This document shows positions 54,335 to 62,331 of a DNA stretch of 64,000 bases, piece by piece. The DNA comes from Acidimicrobiia bacterium. Lineage in GTDB: Bacteria; Actinomycetota; Acidimicrobiia; IMCC26256; DASPTH01. The translations under genes were made by a program, and so were the position numbers. Under the pieces are notes generated by a model that saw only the letters and a list, made by a program, of their open reading frames with translations, did not search any database and had not been told where the DNA came from. Location: positions 69,891 to 133,890 of the forward strand of contig JBBDHW010000024.1 of NCBI GenBank assembly GCA_040880805.1, in the 5' to 3' direction. The first letter of the stretch is position 1, and each line of letters begins with the position of its first letter.

Positions 54335-54555
54335 TCAGCTGGCGTGAGTTCCGCGACTGTCCGGTCGTCAACGATCGCGGCTGCTTCGGGCTCATCGTGC
54401 CCGGCCCGAAGCTCGAGGACCTGCGCCGTGATCCGCGCGATCGGGGCTTCGATGCGCAGGCGCTCGTCGAGTTCACCCTGGAGCGCTGCCTGTTGACGCG
54501 CACCGAGGGCGACGTCACATTCCCCAAGGGCCACACGGTGTGGAAGGCGCGGTGA
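54331..54555 (+). CDS. Hypothetical protein coupled to the NUDIX gene
   Basis: 74 residues from GTG 54331, overlapping the NUDIX stop. The sequence (SWREFRDCPVVNDRGCFGLIVPG, then TEGDVTFPKGHTVWKAR) is well formed with two Cys but matches no family I know. Coupling suggests a role with the NUDIX enzyme. Confidence 0.6.
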   Translation: MISWREFRDCPVVNDRGCFGLIVPGPKLEDLRRDPRDRGFDAQALVEFTLERCLLTRTEGDVTFPKGHTVWKAR

Positions 54556-54628
54556 AGTCCCCCTCCGTTTGTTGATAAATATGATCGAGAAGTAGGCTTT
54601 TAGGGATCGGCGCTCCCTGGAGGCACGC

Positions 54629-56302
54629 ATGACCCACACGAACGAGCGGCGGAACACCGCAGTCGTCGGTCTGATCGTGCTGGGTGTCGGGCTCGCGGCC
54701 GCGCCACTCGTCTTCTCGATGTTCGATCGCGCACCAGCCGGCGGCGAGATGATCGACGAGTTCCGGCCCTTCATGACCCAGGCGCAAGTCGACAAGTTCC
54801 GCGGGTTCCTTGTCGAGATGGGCGCAGCCGCTGACGAGCAAACTGCTGACGTCGATCCTGCGGCGGCAGCTCGACTCGGCGTCAGCCCGGCCGAATACGC
54901 GAGGCGCGTGACGTACGTGCACGCGTTCGAGCGGGCATGGCCGGGGATCGATGCCGACATGAGTGACATGCTCGATCGGATGCAGCGGAATCTCGGTAAC
55001 TACGAAGGCGTCGACGCGCTCCCGCCGTTCCCGCTGTTCCCCGGGTTCTTCGTCGTTCCGGGTCTCCTGGTAGCGGGCTTCGCCGGCGCTGCTCTGATCG
55101 AGCGCCGGCGAGGACGCAGCTCTCGCGGCGCGTTGATCGTGGTGGTCGTGCTCGGATTCGGGATCGTTGCCGCACCGGCGGTGTTCCAGATGTTCACACG
55201 CGCACCGAACGGCGGCGAGATGATCGATGACTTCCGTTCGCTGATGACGCGCGAGAAGGTCACGACGGTCCAGGGGTACTTCATCACCATTGGGAACGGC
55301 GAAGCCGAGATACGCAACGTCGCGTTGCCGACTGCTGCATTGCCGTCGGGGAGCACGCCGGCCGTCGACCGCTTCGTTCGCGACTGGCCGCGCATCAACC
55401 GAGAGATCGCGCCGTTCGTGGGGGTCATGGCCGACAACGTCGACAACTTCGCGGCGGTCGACGCGCTCCCTCCATTCGCGCTCTTTCCGTGGTTCTTCGT
55501 GATACCTGGCGTGCTGATTGCCGGGCTCGGCCTCATCGCGCTCCGCATTACGAGCCGTTCAGCACCTGCACATCAACACGTTGGAGGTTCAGTGAGCAAC
55601 GCAAGCAAGCCGACGATCGTCACCGGGACTCTGCTCGCGGTGGCCGCCGTATTCCTCTTCGCGACCCCCGCTCTCGCCAAGTCGAGCAAGTCGACGGCAC
55701 TCGTCGGCACGTTCAAGGTCGATGCGGCTGACTGCGCCGCCGCCGCGCCCACGGCCGGCTCGTACTTCCGAATGGTGCAGACCGGTGGCAACACCACGAG
55801 CGGTCCGTTCGTACCGAACGCCGACTCGTCGTGCGGTGACAAGACCTACACCGCGCTCGCTCCCGGGACCGGTAGCGGGCTGGTGACCGGCAAGTATCAG
55901 GCGCAGCCGACCCCGCCGTTCGACTCGGCCGGCAACGGGACCGCCACTTCCATCTTCACGCCCACGAAATTCTTCGGTGTGAACTTCGCGGTCTCGACAA
56001 ACAAGACCGATCCCCAGACGGGCGACACGACGAAGGTTCCCAGCGTCAAGGCCGGGGCCAAGGGCGCGCTCAGCGGGAACATCGACGCGTTCGGCGTGGC
56101 CTACGGCCAGCAGCAGTTCAACCAGGGATCACCGAAGCCCGATGGGTCGCGACCCTCGGGCACGAAGGGCCCGAGTGGCACCTACAACGCAAAGACCGGC
56201 GCCTACACGCTGGAATGGACGAGCGCGATCGTCGGTGGCCCGTTCGACGGCTTCACCGGTGTATGGCACCTCGAGGGCAAATTCAAGAAGGCGAAGTCAT
56301 GA
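54629..56302 (+). CDS. Apparent fusion: duplicated membrane protein plus secreted protein
   Basis: One open frame of 557 codons from ATG 54629 (GGAGGCAC upstream). Residues 1-~155 and ~165-315 are repeats of one unit: a membrane span, F..RAP.GGEMID.FR, a long loop, VDALPPF.LFP.FFV and a second span. Residues 322-557 look like a separate exported protein with its own signal sequence (TGTLLAVAAVFLFATPALA), preceded in the DNA by GGAGG and a GTG at 55592. No stop separates the parts. Either a stop codon was lost or both are made from internal and upstream starts. No family recognised. The DUF4395 gene overlaps the end. Confidence 0.65.
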   Translation: MTHTNERRNTAVVGLIVLGVGLAAAPLVFSMFDRAPAGGEMIDEFRPFMTQAQVDKFRGFLVEMGAAADEQTADVDPAAAARLGVSPAEYARRVTYVHAFERAWPGIDADMSDMLDRMQRNLGNYEGVDALPPFPLFPGFFVVPGLLVAGFAGAALIERRRGRSSRGALIVVVVLGFGIVAAPAVFQMFTRAPNGGEMIDDFRSLMTREKVTTVQGYFITIGNGEAEIRNVALPTAALPSGSTPAVDRFVRDWPRINREIAPFVGVMADNVDNFAAVDALPPFALFPWFFVIPGVLIAGLGLIALRITSRSAPAHQHVGGSVSNASKPTIVTGTLLAVAAVFLFATPALAKSSKSTALVGTFKVDAADCAAAAPTAGSYFRMVQTGGNTTSGPFVPNADSSCGDKTYTALAPGTGSGLVTGKYQAQPTPPFDSAGNGTATSIFTPTKFFGVNFAVSTNKTDPQTGDTTKVPSVKAGAKGALSGNIDAFGVAYGQQQFNQGSPKPDGSRPSGTKGPSGTYNAKTGAYTLEWTSAIVGGPFDGFTGVWHLEGKFKKAKS

Positions 56303-56820
56303 CGAACAGAACGGAGAGCGTCGCATTGAAGCAGCTCTTCAGGTTCCCGAACCCGGTGAACGAGGTGTCCGCGCGGTTGGTGGCCGCGGGCGTCGTCGTG
56401 ATGAGCGTGGCGACAATCGTGTTCGACCAACCCTGGATCCTCGTGCTGCTCGCGTACGGCTTCGTTGCCCGAGTGCTCACTGGGCCCACGCTGAGTCCGC
56501 TCGGTCAGCTCGTCACGCGCGTGATCACACCGCGGTTGCCGTTCCCGCCGAGGTACGTGCCCGGTCCTCCCAAACGGTTCGCGCAGGGAATCGGCGCCAC
56601 GTTGTCCGTCACCGCCCTGATCCTGCACTTCGGGTTCGGTGCGACCGATGTCGCCTACGTGCTCGTCGGGATGATCGTGATCGCGGCCACGCTCGAGTCG
56701 GTCTTTGCGTACTGCCTCGGGTGCAAGATCTTCGCGGTGCTCATGCGCATCGGGGTGATCCCCGAGTCCGTGTGCGAGGAGTGCGCCGACATCTGGCGCC
56801 GGTCAGGCGTGGGCGCGTGA
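56299..56820 (+). CDS. DUF4395 membrane protein
   Basis: 173 residues from ATG 56299, overlapping the preceding stop as ATGA. Four hydrophobic segments with FRFPNPVNEVSARLVAAGVV near the N-terminus, FARVLTGP-type loop and PRYVPGPPKRFAQGIGA, the DUF4395 pattern. Two Cys pairs (YCLGCKIF and CEECADIW) near the C-terminus suggest thiol or metal chemistry. Function unknown; some relatives lie near thioredoxin-like genes. Confidence 0.85.
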   Translation: MTNRTESVALKQLFRFPNPVNEVSARLVAAGVVVMSVATIVFDQPWILVLLAYGFVARVLTGPTLSPLGQLVTRVITPRLPFPPRYVPGPPKRFAQGIGATLSVTALILHFGFGATDVAYVLVGMIVIAATLESVFAYCLGCKIFAVLMRIGVIPESVCEECADIWRRSGVGA

Positions 56821-56897
56821 CCAACGTTGCGGCGCTGGGCGCGCTCGCCGACTCCTACGAAGCCCGTCATCTTGCCGCGATGGGCGCCATCGTGTGA
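56817..56897 (+). other. Very short ORF after DUF4395
   Basis: 26 codons from GTG 56817, overlapping the DUF4395 stop as GTGA (VTNVAALGALADSYEARHLA...). It may be a real small peptide or a remnant; no family is apparent. The coaA start lies 11 bases downstream. Confidence 0.25.
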
Positions 56898-56907
56898 GCG
56901 TGGGGGA

Positions 56908-57630
56908 GTGGCGGATCCCCTGGACGAACTGCAACTCCTGCTCCGACCCGGCATCGAGGGATGCCGGGCCCGGCAGGTTCCGCACGTCACCGCCATCACC
57001 GGAAGCGTCGCCGTCGGGAAGAGCGCCACCGCGCGGCTTCTGCGGGAGTCGCTGACCGCCACGGTCGACGGGCTTCGGGTGGAGATCGTGTCGTCCGACG
57101 GGTTCCTGTACCCGAACCGGGTGCTCGACGAGCGCGGGCTCGCGATGCGGAAAGGCTTTCCCGAGAGCTACGACCGCGACGCGCTCGTCGCGTTTCTCGA
57201 AGCCGTGAAGGCGGGGGAGCGCAACATCCGCGTCCCGGTGTACTCGCACGAGGAGTACGACGTGCTCGACGAGCAGCAGGTGCTCGTGGAAGCCGAAGTC
57301 GTCATCGTGGAAGGACTCCACCTCTTGGGTCTGTCGGACGCGATCGACGTGGGGATCTACGTGGACGCCGCCGAACCCGACATCGAGCAGTGGTACGTAA
57401 ACCGGTTCCTCGAGCTTCGGAGCAGCGGCGATTCGTTCTACCGGCAGTTTGCGAGCATGTCCGACGACGACGTGATCGCGTTCGCCCGCCAGGCGTGGGC
57501 GGCGATCAACGCGGTGAACCTCCACCAATACATCCTCCCGACCCGCGAGCTCGCCGACGTCGTCGTGGAGAAGGCCCCGGACCACTCCATGAGGCGGATC
57601 CGCCGTCCGCGTGACACCATGAGCCTGTGA
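56908..57630 (+). CDS. coaA: Pantothenate kinase, type I
   Basis: 240 residues from GTG 56908 (GTGGGGGA upstream). CoaA phosphorylates pantothenate in coenzyme A synthesis. P-loop AITGSVAVGKSATARLL, the following VSSDGFLYPNRVLDERGLA, RKGFPESYD, VPVYSHEEYDV and VIVEGLHLLG are all type I features. It is shorter than E. coli CoaA (316), lacking part of the N-terminus. The stop overlaps the next gene. Confidence 0.88.
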   Translation: MADPLDELQLLLRPGIEGCRARQVPHVTAITGSVAVGKSATARLLRESLTATVDGLRVEIVSSDGFLYPNRVLDERGLAMRKGFPESYDRDALVAFLEAVKAGERNIRVPVYSHEEYDVLDEQQVLVEAEVVIVEGLHLLGLSDAIDVGIYVDAAEPDIEQWYVNRFLELRSSGDSFYRQFASMSDDDVIAFARQAWAAINAVNLHQYILPTRELADVVVEKAPDHSMRRIRRPRDTMSL

Positions 57631-58439
57631 TGGATCAAGAGCTGGTCGACATGCTCGAATCGGTGTGGGACTCCATCGAGACGATGGGTGAGGACCTCAC
57701 CGAGAGCGAGTGGAAACGGCATACGGAGCTTCCCGGGTGGACGGTGCAGGACAACCTGGTGCACCTCTCCGCGATCGAGGCGATGAGCCTCGGCCGGCCA
57801 TGGAGGGGGCACGAGGCGGCCGATCTGTCCCACGTGAAGAACGAGATCGGGAAGTCCAACGAGCACGCGGTCGATTCCCGGCGGGGATGGACCGGTGCCG
57901 AGGCGTTGGCCGAGTTCCACGTGCTCACGAAGGAGCGGATCGCGCAGCTGCGCGCCCTCGACGAGGAAGGCTTCGGCGGCGAATCGTGGACCCCCGTGGG
58001 CCCGGGAACGGTGCGTGACCTGCTGCCGTTCCGCATCTTCGATTCGTGGGCTCACGAGCAAGACATGCGGCGCGCCGTCGCCCGGCCGGGGAACCTCGAC
58101 TCGGACGCGGCCCGGTTCTGCCAGAACATGGTGGTCGACGCGATGCCCTTCGTCGTCGGGAAGAAGGTCGCGCCCCCCGACGGTTGCACGATCGTGTTCT
58201 CGATCACCGGTCCCTTGCCACGCGAGGTCACGATCCAGATGGTCGAGCGTCGTGCGGCGCGACTCGACGCGGTGCCCGACCATCCCACCGCGCGGCTCAC
58301 GATGGACAGCGTGACCTTCGAACGCGTGGCGTGTGGCCGCGTCGACCCGGCGTTGACGCTCGCGGCCGGTGAAGTGCAGATCGACGGCGACGACGAGCTC
58401 GGGCGACGCGTCGTCGGCGAGATGAACTACATGTTCTAG
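57630..58439 (+). CDS. DinB-like / mycothiol-dependent maleylpyruvate isomerase N-terminal domain protein
   Basis: 269 residues from ATG 57630 (GTG 57627 possible). The four-helix start MLESVWDSIETMGEDLTESEWKRHTELPGW-TVQDNLVHLSAIE contains the His that in DinB/MDMPI proteins helps bind metal, and the later FDSWAHEQDMRRAV supplies a second His. Actinobacterial members are often mycothiol-dependent transferases. The C-terminal part is an SCP2-like module (RLTMDSVTFERVACGR). Target unknown. Confidence 0.82.
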   Translation: MDQELVDMLESVWDSIETMGEDLTESEWKRHTELPGWTVQDNLVHLSAIEAMSLGRPWRGHEAADLSHVKNEIGKSNEHAVDSRRGWTGAEALAEFHVLTKERIAQLRALDEEGFGGESWTPVGPGTVRDLLPFRIFDSWAHEQDMRRAVARPGNLDSDAARFCQNMVVDAMPFVVGKKVAPPDGCTIVFSITGPLPREVTIQMVERRAARLDAVPDHPTARLTMDSVTFERVACGRVDPALTLAAGEVQIDGDDELGRRVVGEMNYMF

Positions 58440-58457
58440 GCAGAAAGGTTTCTTGCG

Positions 58458-59456
58458 ATGGCGCTGGTGCAGAACGTGGTGCATGGGAGCGCGGCCGAGC
58501 GGGTCCTGCTGCTCATGCACGGGTACGGCGCCGACGAGCGCGACCTCGGTGGCCTCCTTTCCTATCTGGATCCGGAGGGGAAGTTCGTCACAGTGCTCCC
58601 GCGCGGTCCGCTCTCCGCGCCGCCGGGCTTCTCGTGGTTCGACGTGATGACCGCCGATCCCGATGAGGCGCGCGAAGGGTTCGTCGCCGCGCTCGCCGCG
58701 GTCGACGATCTCCTCGACGAGGTCTGTGCGGAGCACGACATGCCGCGCGACGAGGCAGTGGTCGCCGGCTTCTCGCAGGGCGCCGGCCTCGCGTTCGCGC
58801 TCGGAGTCGGTCGGAGCGACCGTCCCCATCCTGCGGGCGTGATCGCGATGAGCCCGTTCGTGCGCCTCGAGGTGATCGACGTCGACTGGGACGCCGCGCG
58901 CAACATCGCGGTGCTCCTCCAGCACGGCACCGACGACCCGATGGTGAAGGTCACCAACAGCCGCGAGCTGGCGAACCTCCTCGCCGAGCACGACGTGCCG
59001 CTGGTCTTCGCCGAGTACCCGATGGGCCACGAGGTCGCGCTCGAGAGCGTGCAGCAGGCGCGGACGTGGCTCGACGCGATCCGAGTCGGCGAGCGCCCGT
59101 CGGAGCCGCTCCCGGCACCTCCTCCCGAGAGCCCGGTGAAGCCGGTGACCACCGCCGAGTTCGACACCGAGGTGCTCGGTTCCGACATCCCGGTGATCGT
59201 CGACTTCTGGGCGCCGTGGTGCGGCCCGTGCCGTCAGGTGGGCCCGGTCGTCGAGCAGATCGCGGTGATGCGCCAGGGCGCGTACAAGGTCGTGAAGGTG
59301 AACATCGACGAGGAACCCACCCTCGCGGAGCGCTACGACGTGCAGAGCATCCCGCTCATCGGGTTGTTCAGAAACGGCCGGCTCGAACGGTCCTCGCTCG
59401 GCGCCAAGCCGCGCCCCCAGCTCGAAGCCGAGCTCGGGATGCTCGTCATTCCCTGA
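58458..59456 (+). CDS. Alpha/beta-hydrolase (carboxylesterase-like) fused to thioredoxin
   Basis: 332 residues from ATG 58458 (AGAAAGG upstream). Residues 1-~205 are a phospholipase/carboxylesterase fold: LLMHGYGADERDL (oxyanion region), nucleophile Ser in VVAGFSQGAGLAF, Asp in LLQHGTDDPMV and His in YPMGHEVALE. After a Pro-rich linker, residues ~230-332 form a thioredoxin with active site FWAPWCGPCRQVGP and the cis-Pro in VQSIPLIGLF. Fusion of these two folds is unusual. The 3' end overlaps convergent selD by 11 bases. Confidence 0.9.
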   Translation: MALVQNVVHGSAAERVLLLMHGYGADERDLGGLLSYLDPEGKFVTVLPRGPLSAPPGFSWFDVMTADPDEAREGFVAALAAVDDLLDEVCAEHDMPRDEAVVAGFSQGAGLAFALGVGRSDRPHPAGVIAMSPFVRLEVIDVDWDAARNIAVLLQHGTDDPMVKVTNSRELANLLAEHDVPLVFAEYPMGHEVALESVQQARTWLDAIRVGERPSEPLPAPPPESPVKPVTTAEFDTEVLGSDIPVIVDFWAPWCGPCRQVGPVVEQIAVMRQGAYKVVKVNIDEEPTLAERYDVQSIPLIGLFRNGRLERSSLGAKPRPQLEAELGMLVIP

Positions 59457-60492
59457 TCGTGATGGCGCCGGCGGGGCCGGCGTGGGTTTCGCCGACGATC
59501 GCCGCCGCGAGTGCGCCGCGCGTTTCGAGGGCACGCACGAGGTCGGGCGCTGCGTCGGCGGCGACCGCGAGGAGTAACCCACCCGACGTCTGCGCGTCGG
59601 CGAGCAGGAGCTGCTCGCTCTCGGCGAGCCCGTTCCAGTCGACCGACTCGCTCACGAACGCGTGGTTGCGCTGCGTGCCGCCGGCAACCATTCCCGCGTC
59701 GAGGAGGTCGCGCACGCCGTCGATCACCGGCACCGCGCGCGGGTCGACGTCGGCGGCGAGACCGGCTGCGGTGACCAGCTCACGCAAGTGCCCGAGCAGG
59801 CCGAAGCCGGTGACGTCGGTAGCCGCGTGCACCGCGTCACCGATCTCGAGCGCGGCATCGCGCGCGGAGGCGTTCAAAGTGGTCATCACCCGGATCGCTT
59901 CGTCGACGAGCGCGGGCGGCGCCTCGCCGCGTTTCACCGCGGTGGAGATCACGCCCAGGCCGATCGGCTTGGTGAGCACGAGCGCGTCACCGGCGCGCGC
60001 ACCCCGGTTCGTCAGTACACGCCCGGGGTGGACGGTACCGACGACCGCGAGGCCGAACTTGGGCTCCGGGTCGTCGATCGAATGACCACCGGCAATGATC
60101 GCGCCCGCGGCGCGCACGACGTCGCCGCCGCCGTCGAGCACGCGCGCGAGCAGCTCGAACGGCAGGCCCTCGCGGGGCCACGCCACGATGTTCAGCGCGA
60201 GTAACGGCGTGCCGCCCATCGCGTACACGTCGGACAGGGCGTTGGTGGCTGCGATACGTCCCCAGTCGTAGGCGTCGTCGACGATCGGCGTGAAGAAGTC
60301 GGTGGTGACGACGAGCGCGAGATCGTCGCGCACGCGGTAGACGGCCGCGTCGTCGGCGGTGTCGAACCCCACCAGCAGGTCGGGGTCTTCGGGTGCGTCG
60401 ATCCCGCGTACGAGACCGAGCACGGTGCGCAGGTCGGCGGGTGACAGCTTGCACGCGCACCCTGCCCCGTGTGAGTACTCCGTGAGCTTCAC
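59446..60492 (-). CDS. selD: Selenide, water dikinase (selenophosphate synthetase)
   Basis: 348 residues from GTG 60492 (GGGGGGA upstream); a TTG at 60504 is possible. SelD makes selenophosphate, the selenium donor for Sec-tRNA and for selenouridine in tRNA. Visible are YSHGAGCACKL, where C12 and K15 align with catalytic Cys17 and Lys20 of E. coli, TDDAAVYRV-like ADDAAVYRV, DFFTPIVDDAYDWGRIAATNALSDVYAMGG and GGHSIDDPEPKFGLAV. Its presence shows active selenium use. No selA, selB or tRNA-Sec is in the window. Confidence 0.95.
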   Translation of the reverse strand: MKLTEYSHGAGCACKLSPADLRTVLGLVRGIDAPEDPDLLVGFDTADDAAVYRVRDDLALVVTTDFFTPIVDDAYDWGRIAATNALSDVYAMGGTPLLALNIVAWPREGLPFELLARVLDGGGDVVRAAGAIIAGGHSIDDPEPKFGLAVVGTVHPGRVLTNRGARAGDALVLTKPIGLGVISTAVKRGEAPPALVDEAIRVMTTLNASARDAALEIGDAVHAATDVTGFGLLGHLRELVTAAGLAADVDPRAVPVIDGVRDLLDAGMVAGGTQRNHAFVSESVDWNGLAESEQLLLADAQTSGGLLLAVAADAAPDLVRALETRGALAAAIVGETHAGPAGAITIRE

Positions 60493-60516
60493 GTGTCCCC
60501 CCAAGGGAGAGAGGGG

Positions 60517-61587
60517 TCAGCCGGGGCGGGCGGCGCCCCAGGGGGTGCCGTAGAACGGCGCGATCTGGACGACGGTGCCGCTGTGGGGCGCATGGATCAT
60601 CATGCCGCCGCCGATGTAGAGGCCGATATGGCCGTCCCAAGCGATGAGGTCGCCGGGTTGGGCCTGGCTGAGCGGGACGTGTGGGAACATGTTGTATTGC
60701 TCGGTGGATCCGTGCGGCATCGCGACACCCGCCGCACCCCAGGCCCGCATCGTGAGCCCGGAACAATCGAAGCAGTCCGGACCAGCGCCCCCGTAGCAGT
60801 ACGGCTTGCCGAGCTGAGCCTGCGCGTACGCGATCGCACCCGCCGCACCCTGGCTGGGAGCGGGAATCTTCCTCGCGGTCGTGTCGGCGCCGGCTCTGCT
60901 GGTCGCGGCGGCGGCCGCCGCTGCGATTCGCGCGCGGGCCGCGGCTTCTTCGCGAGCCTTGCGTTCGGCTTCGGCCTTGGCGACGAGCTCCGCGATGTCA
61001 CCCTTCACCTGCGCCAGCAACGCGCGTTGCGTGTTGTCGCCGGCGACGAGCTCCGCCTTCGTCGACTCGATCTCCTGCTTCTTGGTCTCGGCGGTGGCGC
61101 GCGCTTCGTCGGCGTCGGCCTTGCGTGCCGCGAGGTCCTCCTTGGCGCGCGCGAGCTGATTCACCAGGTGCTTCTCGCGCTGCGCGGCGAGCGCGGTGTA
61201 CTTCCGGCGCGCGTTGAGGTCGGTGGCGCTCTTCGCGTCGAGCTCGGCTACGCCTCCCGACGAACTCGACTGGATGTAGACGTCGGCCGCGCGGCGTGCC
61301 AGCTCCTGGCGCAGGTCCTTGGTCTTGGCCGTCGCGGCGGCAACCAGCGCGTCGGCCACGGCGATGGCGTCGTTGGCGTTGTCGAGCGCGATCTGCGCGC
61401 TGTTGATCTGCTCGTTGAGCGCGTCGATGCGACGGCCGTTGTCGGTGATCTGTTGCTCGAGCTGCGCGGCCTCGGCCTGCTTGTCGTCGATCGGAGCCGC
61501 GGGTGCAGTGGTGGCGGGACCGAGCAGAGACCCGACCGTCGCGACGACGAGCGCCAGCGGCAGCAGTCTCAGCACCCGACGCCTCAT
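60517..61587 (-). CDS. Secreted NlpC/P60 peptidoglycan endopeptidase with coiled coil
   Basis: 356 residues from ATG 61587. A signal peptide (LLPLALVVATVGSLLGPATTAPAA), then a long coiled coil (residues ~30-230), then an NlpC/P60 domain with catalytic Cys in DCFDCSGLTMRAWG (near 275), His in GHIGLYIGGG and a later His (MIHAPHSG). It resembles RipA-type hydrolases that cut peptidoglycan stems at division. A separate transcription unit, downstream of a likely terminator. Confidence 0.9.
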   Translation of the reverse strand: MRRRVLRLLPLALVVATVGSLLGPATTAPAAPIDDKQAEAAQLEQQITDNGRRIDALNEQINSAQIALDNANDAIAVADALVAAATAKTKDLRQELARRAADVYIQSSSSGGVAELDAKSATDLNARRKYTALAAQREKHLVNQLARAKEDLAARKADADEARATAETKKQEIESTKAELVAGDNTQRALLAQVKGDIAELVAKAEAERKAREEAAARARIAAAAAAATSRAGADTTARKIPAPSQGAAGAIAYAQAQLGKPYCYGGAGPDCFDCSGLTMRAWGAAGVAMPHGSTEQYNMFPHVPLSQAQPGDLIAWDGHIGLYIGGGMMIHAPHSGTVVQIAPFYGTPWGAARPG

Positions 61588-61620
61588 GTGGGGACCCCGT
61601 ACGTGAACAACATTGAACCC

Positions 61621-61662
61621 CGATAACAACAAAGCCGTACGTCAGTCACACTGACGCACGGC
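61621..61662 (-). terminator. Intrinsic terminator downstream of the 61.7 kb gene
   Basis: Read on the minus strand, GCCGT-G-CGTCAGT and ACTGACG-T-ACGGC form a 13-position stem with one mismatch around a three-base loop, followed by a T-rich run (TTTGTTGTTAT). It lies between the stop of the 61715-62194 gene and the start of the NlpC/P60 gene. Confidence 0.75.
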
Positions 61663-61714
61663 CCGAAGTCTGGCACGCTAGCGGAGTTGTTCTGGAACGG
61701 TCCAGACGGGCAGG

Positions 61715-62194
61715 TCAGACGGCCCAGCCCCGGGTGGGCGGCGGATCGCCGGGCTTCGCCACCTCGGGGTAGCTCCAGGCCATGGCCTTCGCCACCTCCT
61801 TGACGACGCGTTGCCACTCGTCGGGATCCCACCCCTCCGCCGACGCGACGAGGCTGGTGTCCTGGCGGAGATGTACGAAGGCGGGCAGGTGGGTGAGGCC
61901 GAGGCTCTCGACGAAGGCGCGGTCGGGGTCGATGAACGTGAGGTACTTGTCTTCGGCGTCGCCGAGCACACCGCGGGCGATGAACTCGTTGCCCGTCACG
62001 CAGAACGCCGTGTGGCAATCGGCGTCACCGAACACCGCGAAGATCCGCTCCGCGATCGGGATGAACACCGCCGCCTCGGGTCGCGGCGGGAGGATGACCA
62101 GACAGAGGTGGAACATCGTCGACCAGTCGTCGAGTGTCCGGGTGACACCCTTCGTGGTCGTGAGCTTCAGGGTCGGATCGGGATTCTTTGCCAC
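61715..62194 (-). CDS. Hypothetical thioredoxin-fold-like protein
   Basis: 159 residues from GTG 62194 (GGAGGTCAAC upstream). Soluble; segments such as AVFIPIAERIFAVFGDADCHTAFCV, DKYLTFIDPDRAFVESLGLTHLPAFVHLRQD look like a thioredoxin-like alpha/beta fold with the cis-Pro loop THLPAF but without a CxxC motif. Function unknown. It diverges from the dienelactone hydrolase gene. Confidence 0.7.
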   Translation of the reverse strand: MAKNPDPTLKLTTTKGVTRTLDDWSTMFHLCLVILPPRPEAAVFIPIAERIFAVFGDADCHTAFCVTGNEFIARGVLGDAEDKYLTFIDPDRAFVESLGLTHLPAFVHLRQDTSLVASAEGWDPDEWQRVVKEVAKAMAWSYPEVAKPGDPPPTRGWAV

Positions 62195-62288
62195 GTTGAC
62201 CTCCGCGGAACGGCCAAGAACTTAAGCGTAGGCTGCGCGATGCGGCGCCCGGAGCGCGAGCGAAGGGCGCTCGCCAGCGAACGAACGA

Positions 62289-62328
62289 CCGCGAGCCGGG
62301 TGTCCCGGCTCGCAGAGAGTGAGCGAAT
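62289..62328 (+). repeat. GCGAGCCGGG-hairpin repeat, copy C
   Basis: Perfect inverted repeat GCGAGCCGGG-TGT-CCCGGCTCGC followed by GAGTGAGCGAAT, similar to copies at 21453 and 52314. It ends a few bases before the dienelactone hydrolase ATG at 62332. A second hairpin (GCGAGCG..CGCTCGC) lies just upstream. Confidence 0.7.
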
Positions 62329-62331
62329 GCT

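Noticed and set aside
54556..54628. AT-rich patch before the fused membrane ORF as a special promoter
   Set aside because: The AT richness fits an ordinary promoter, but no clear -35/-10 pair with correct spacing or operator symmetry was found.
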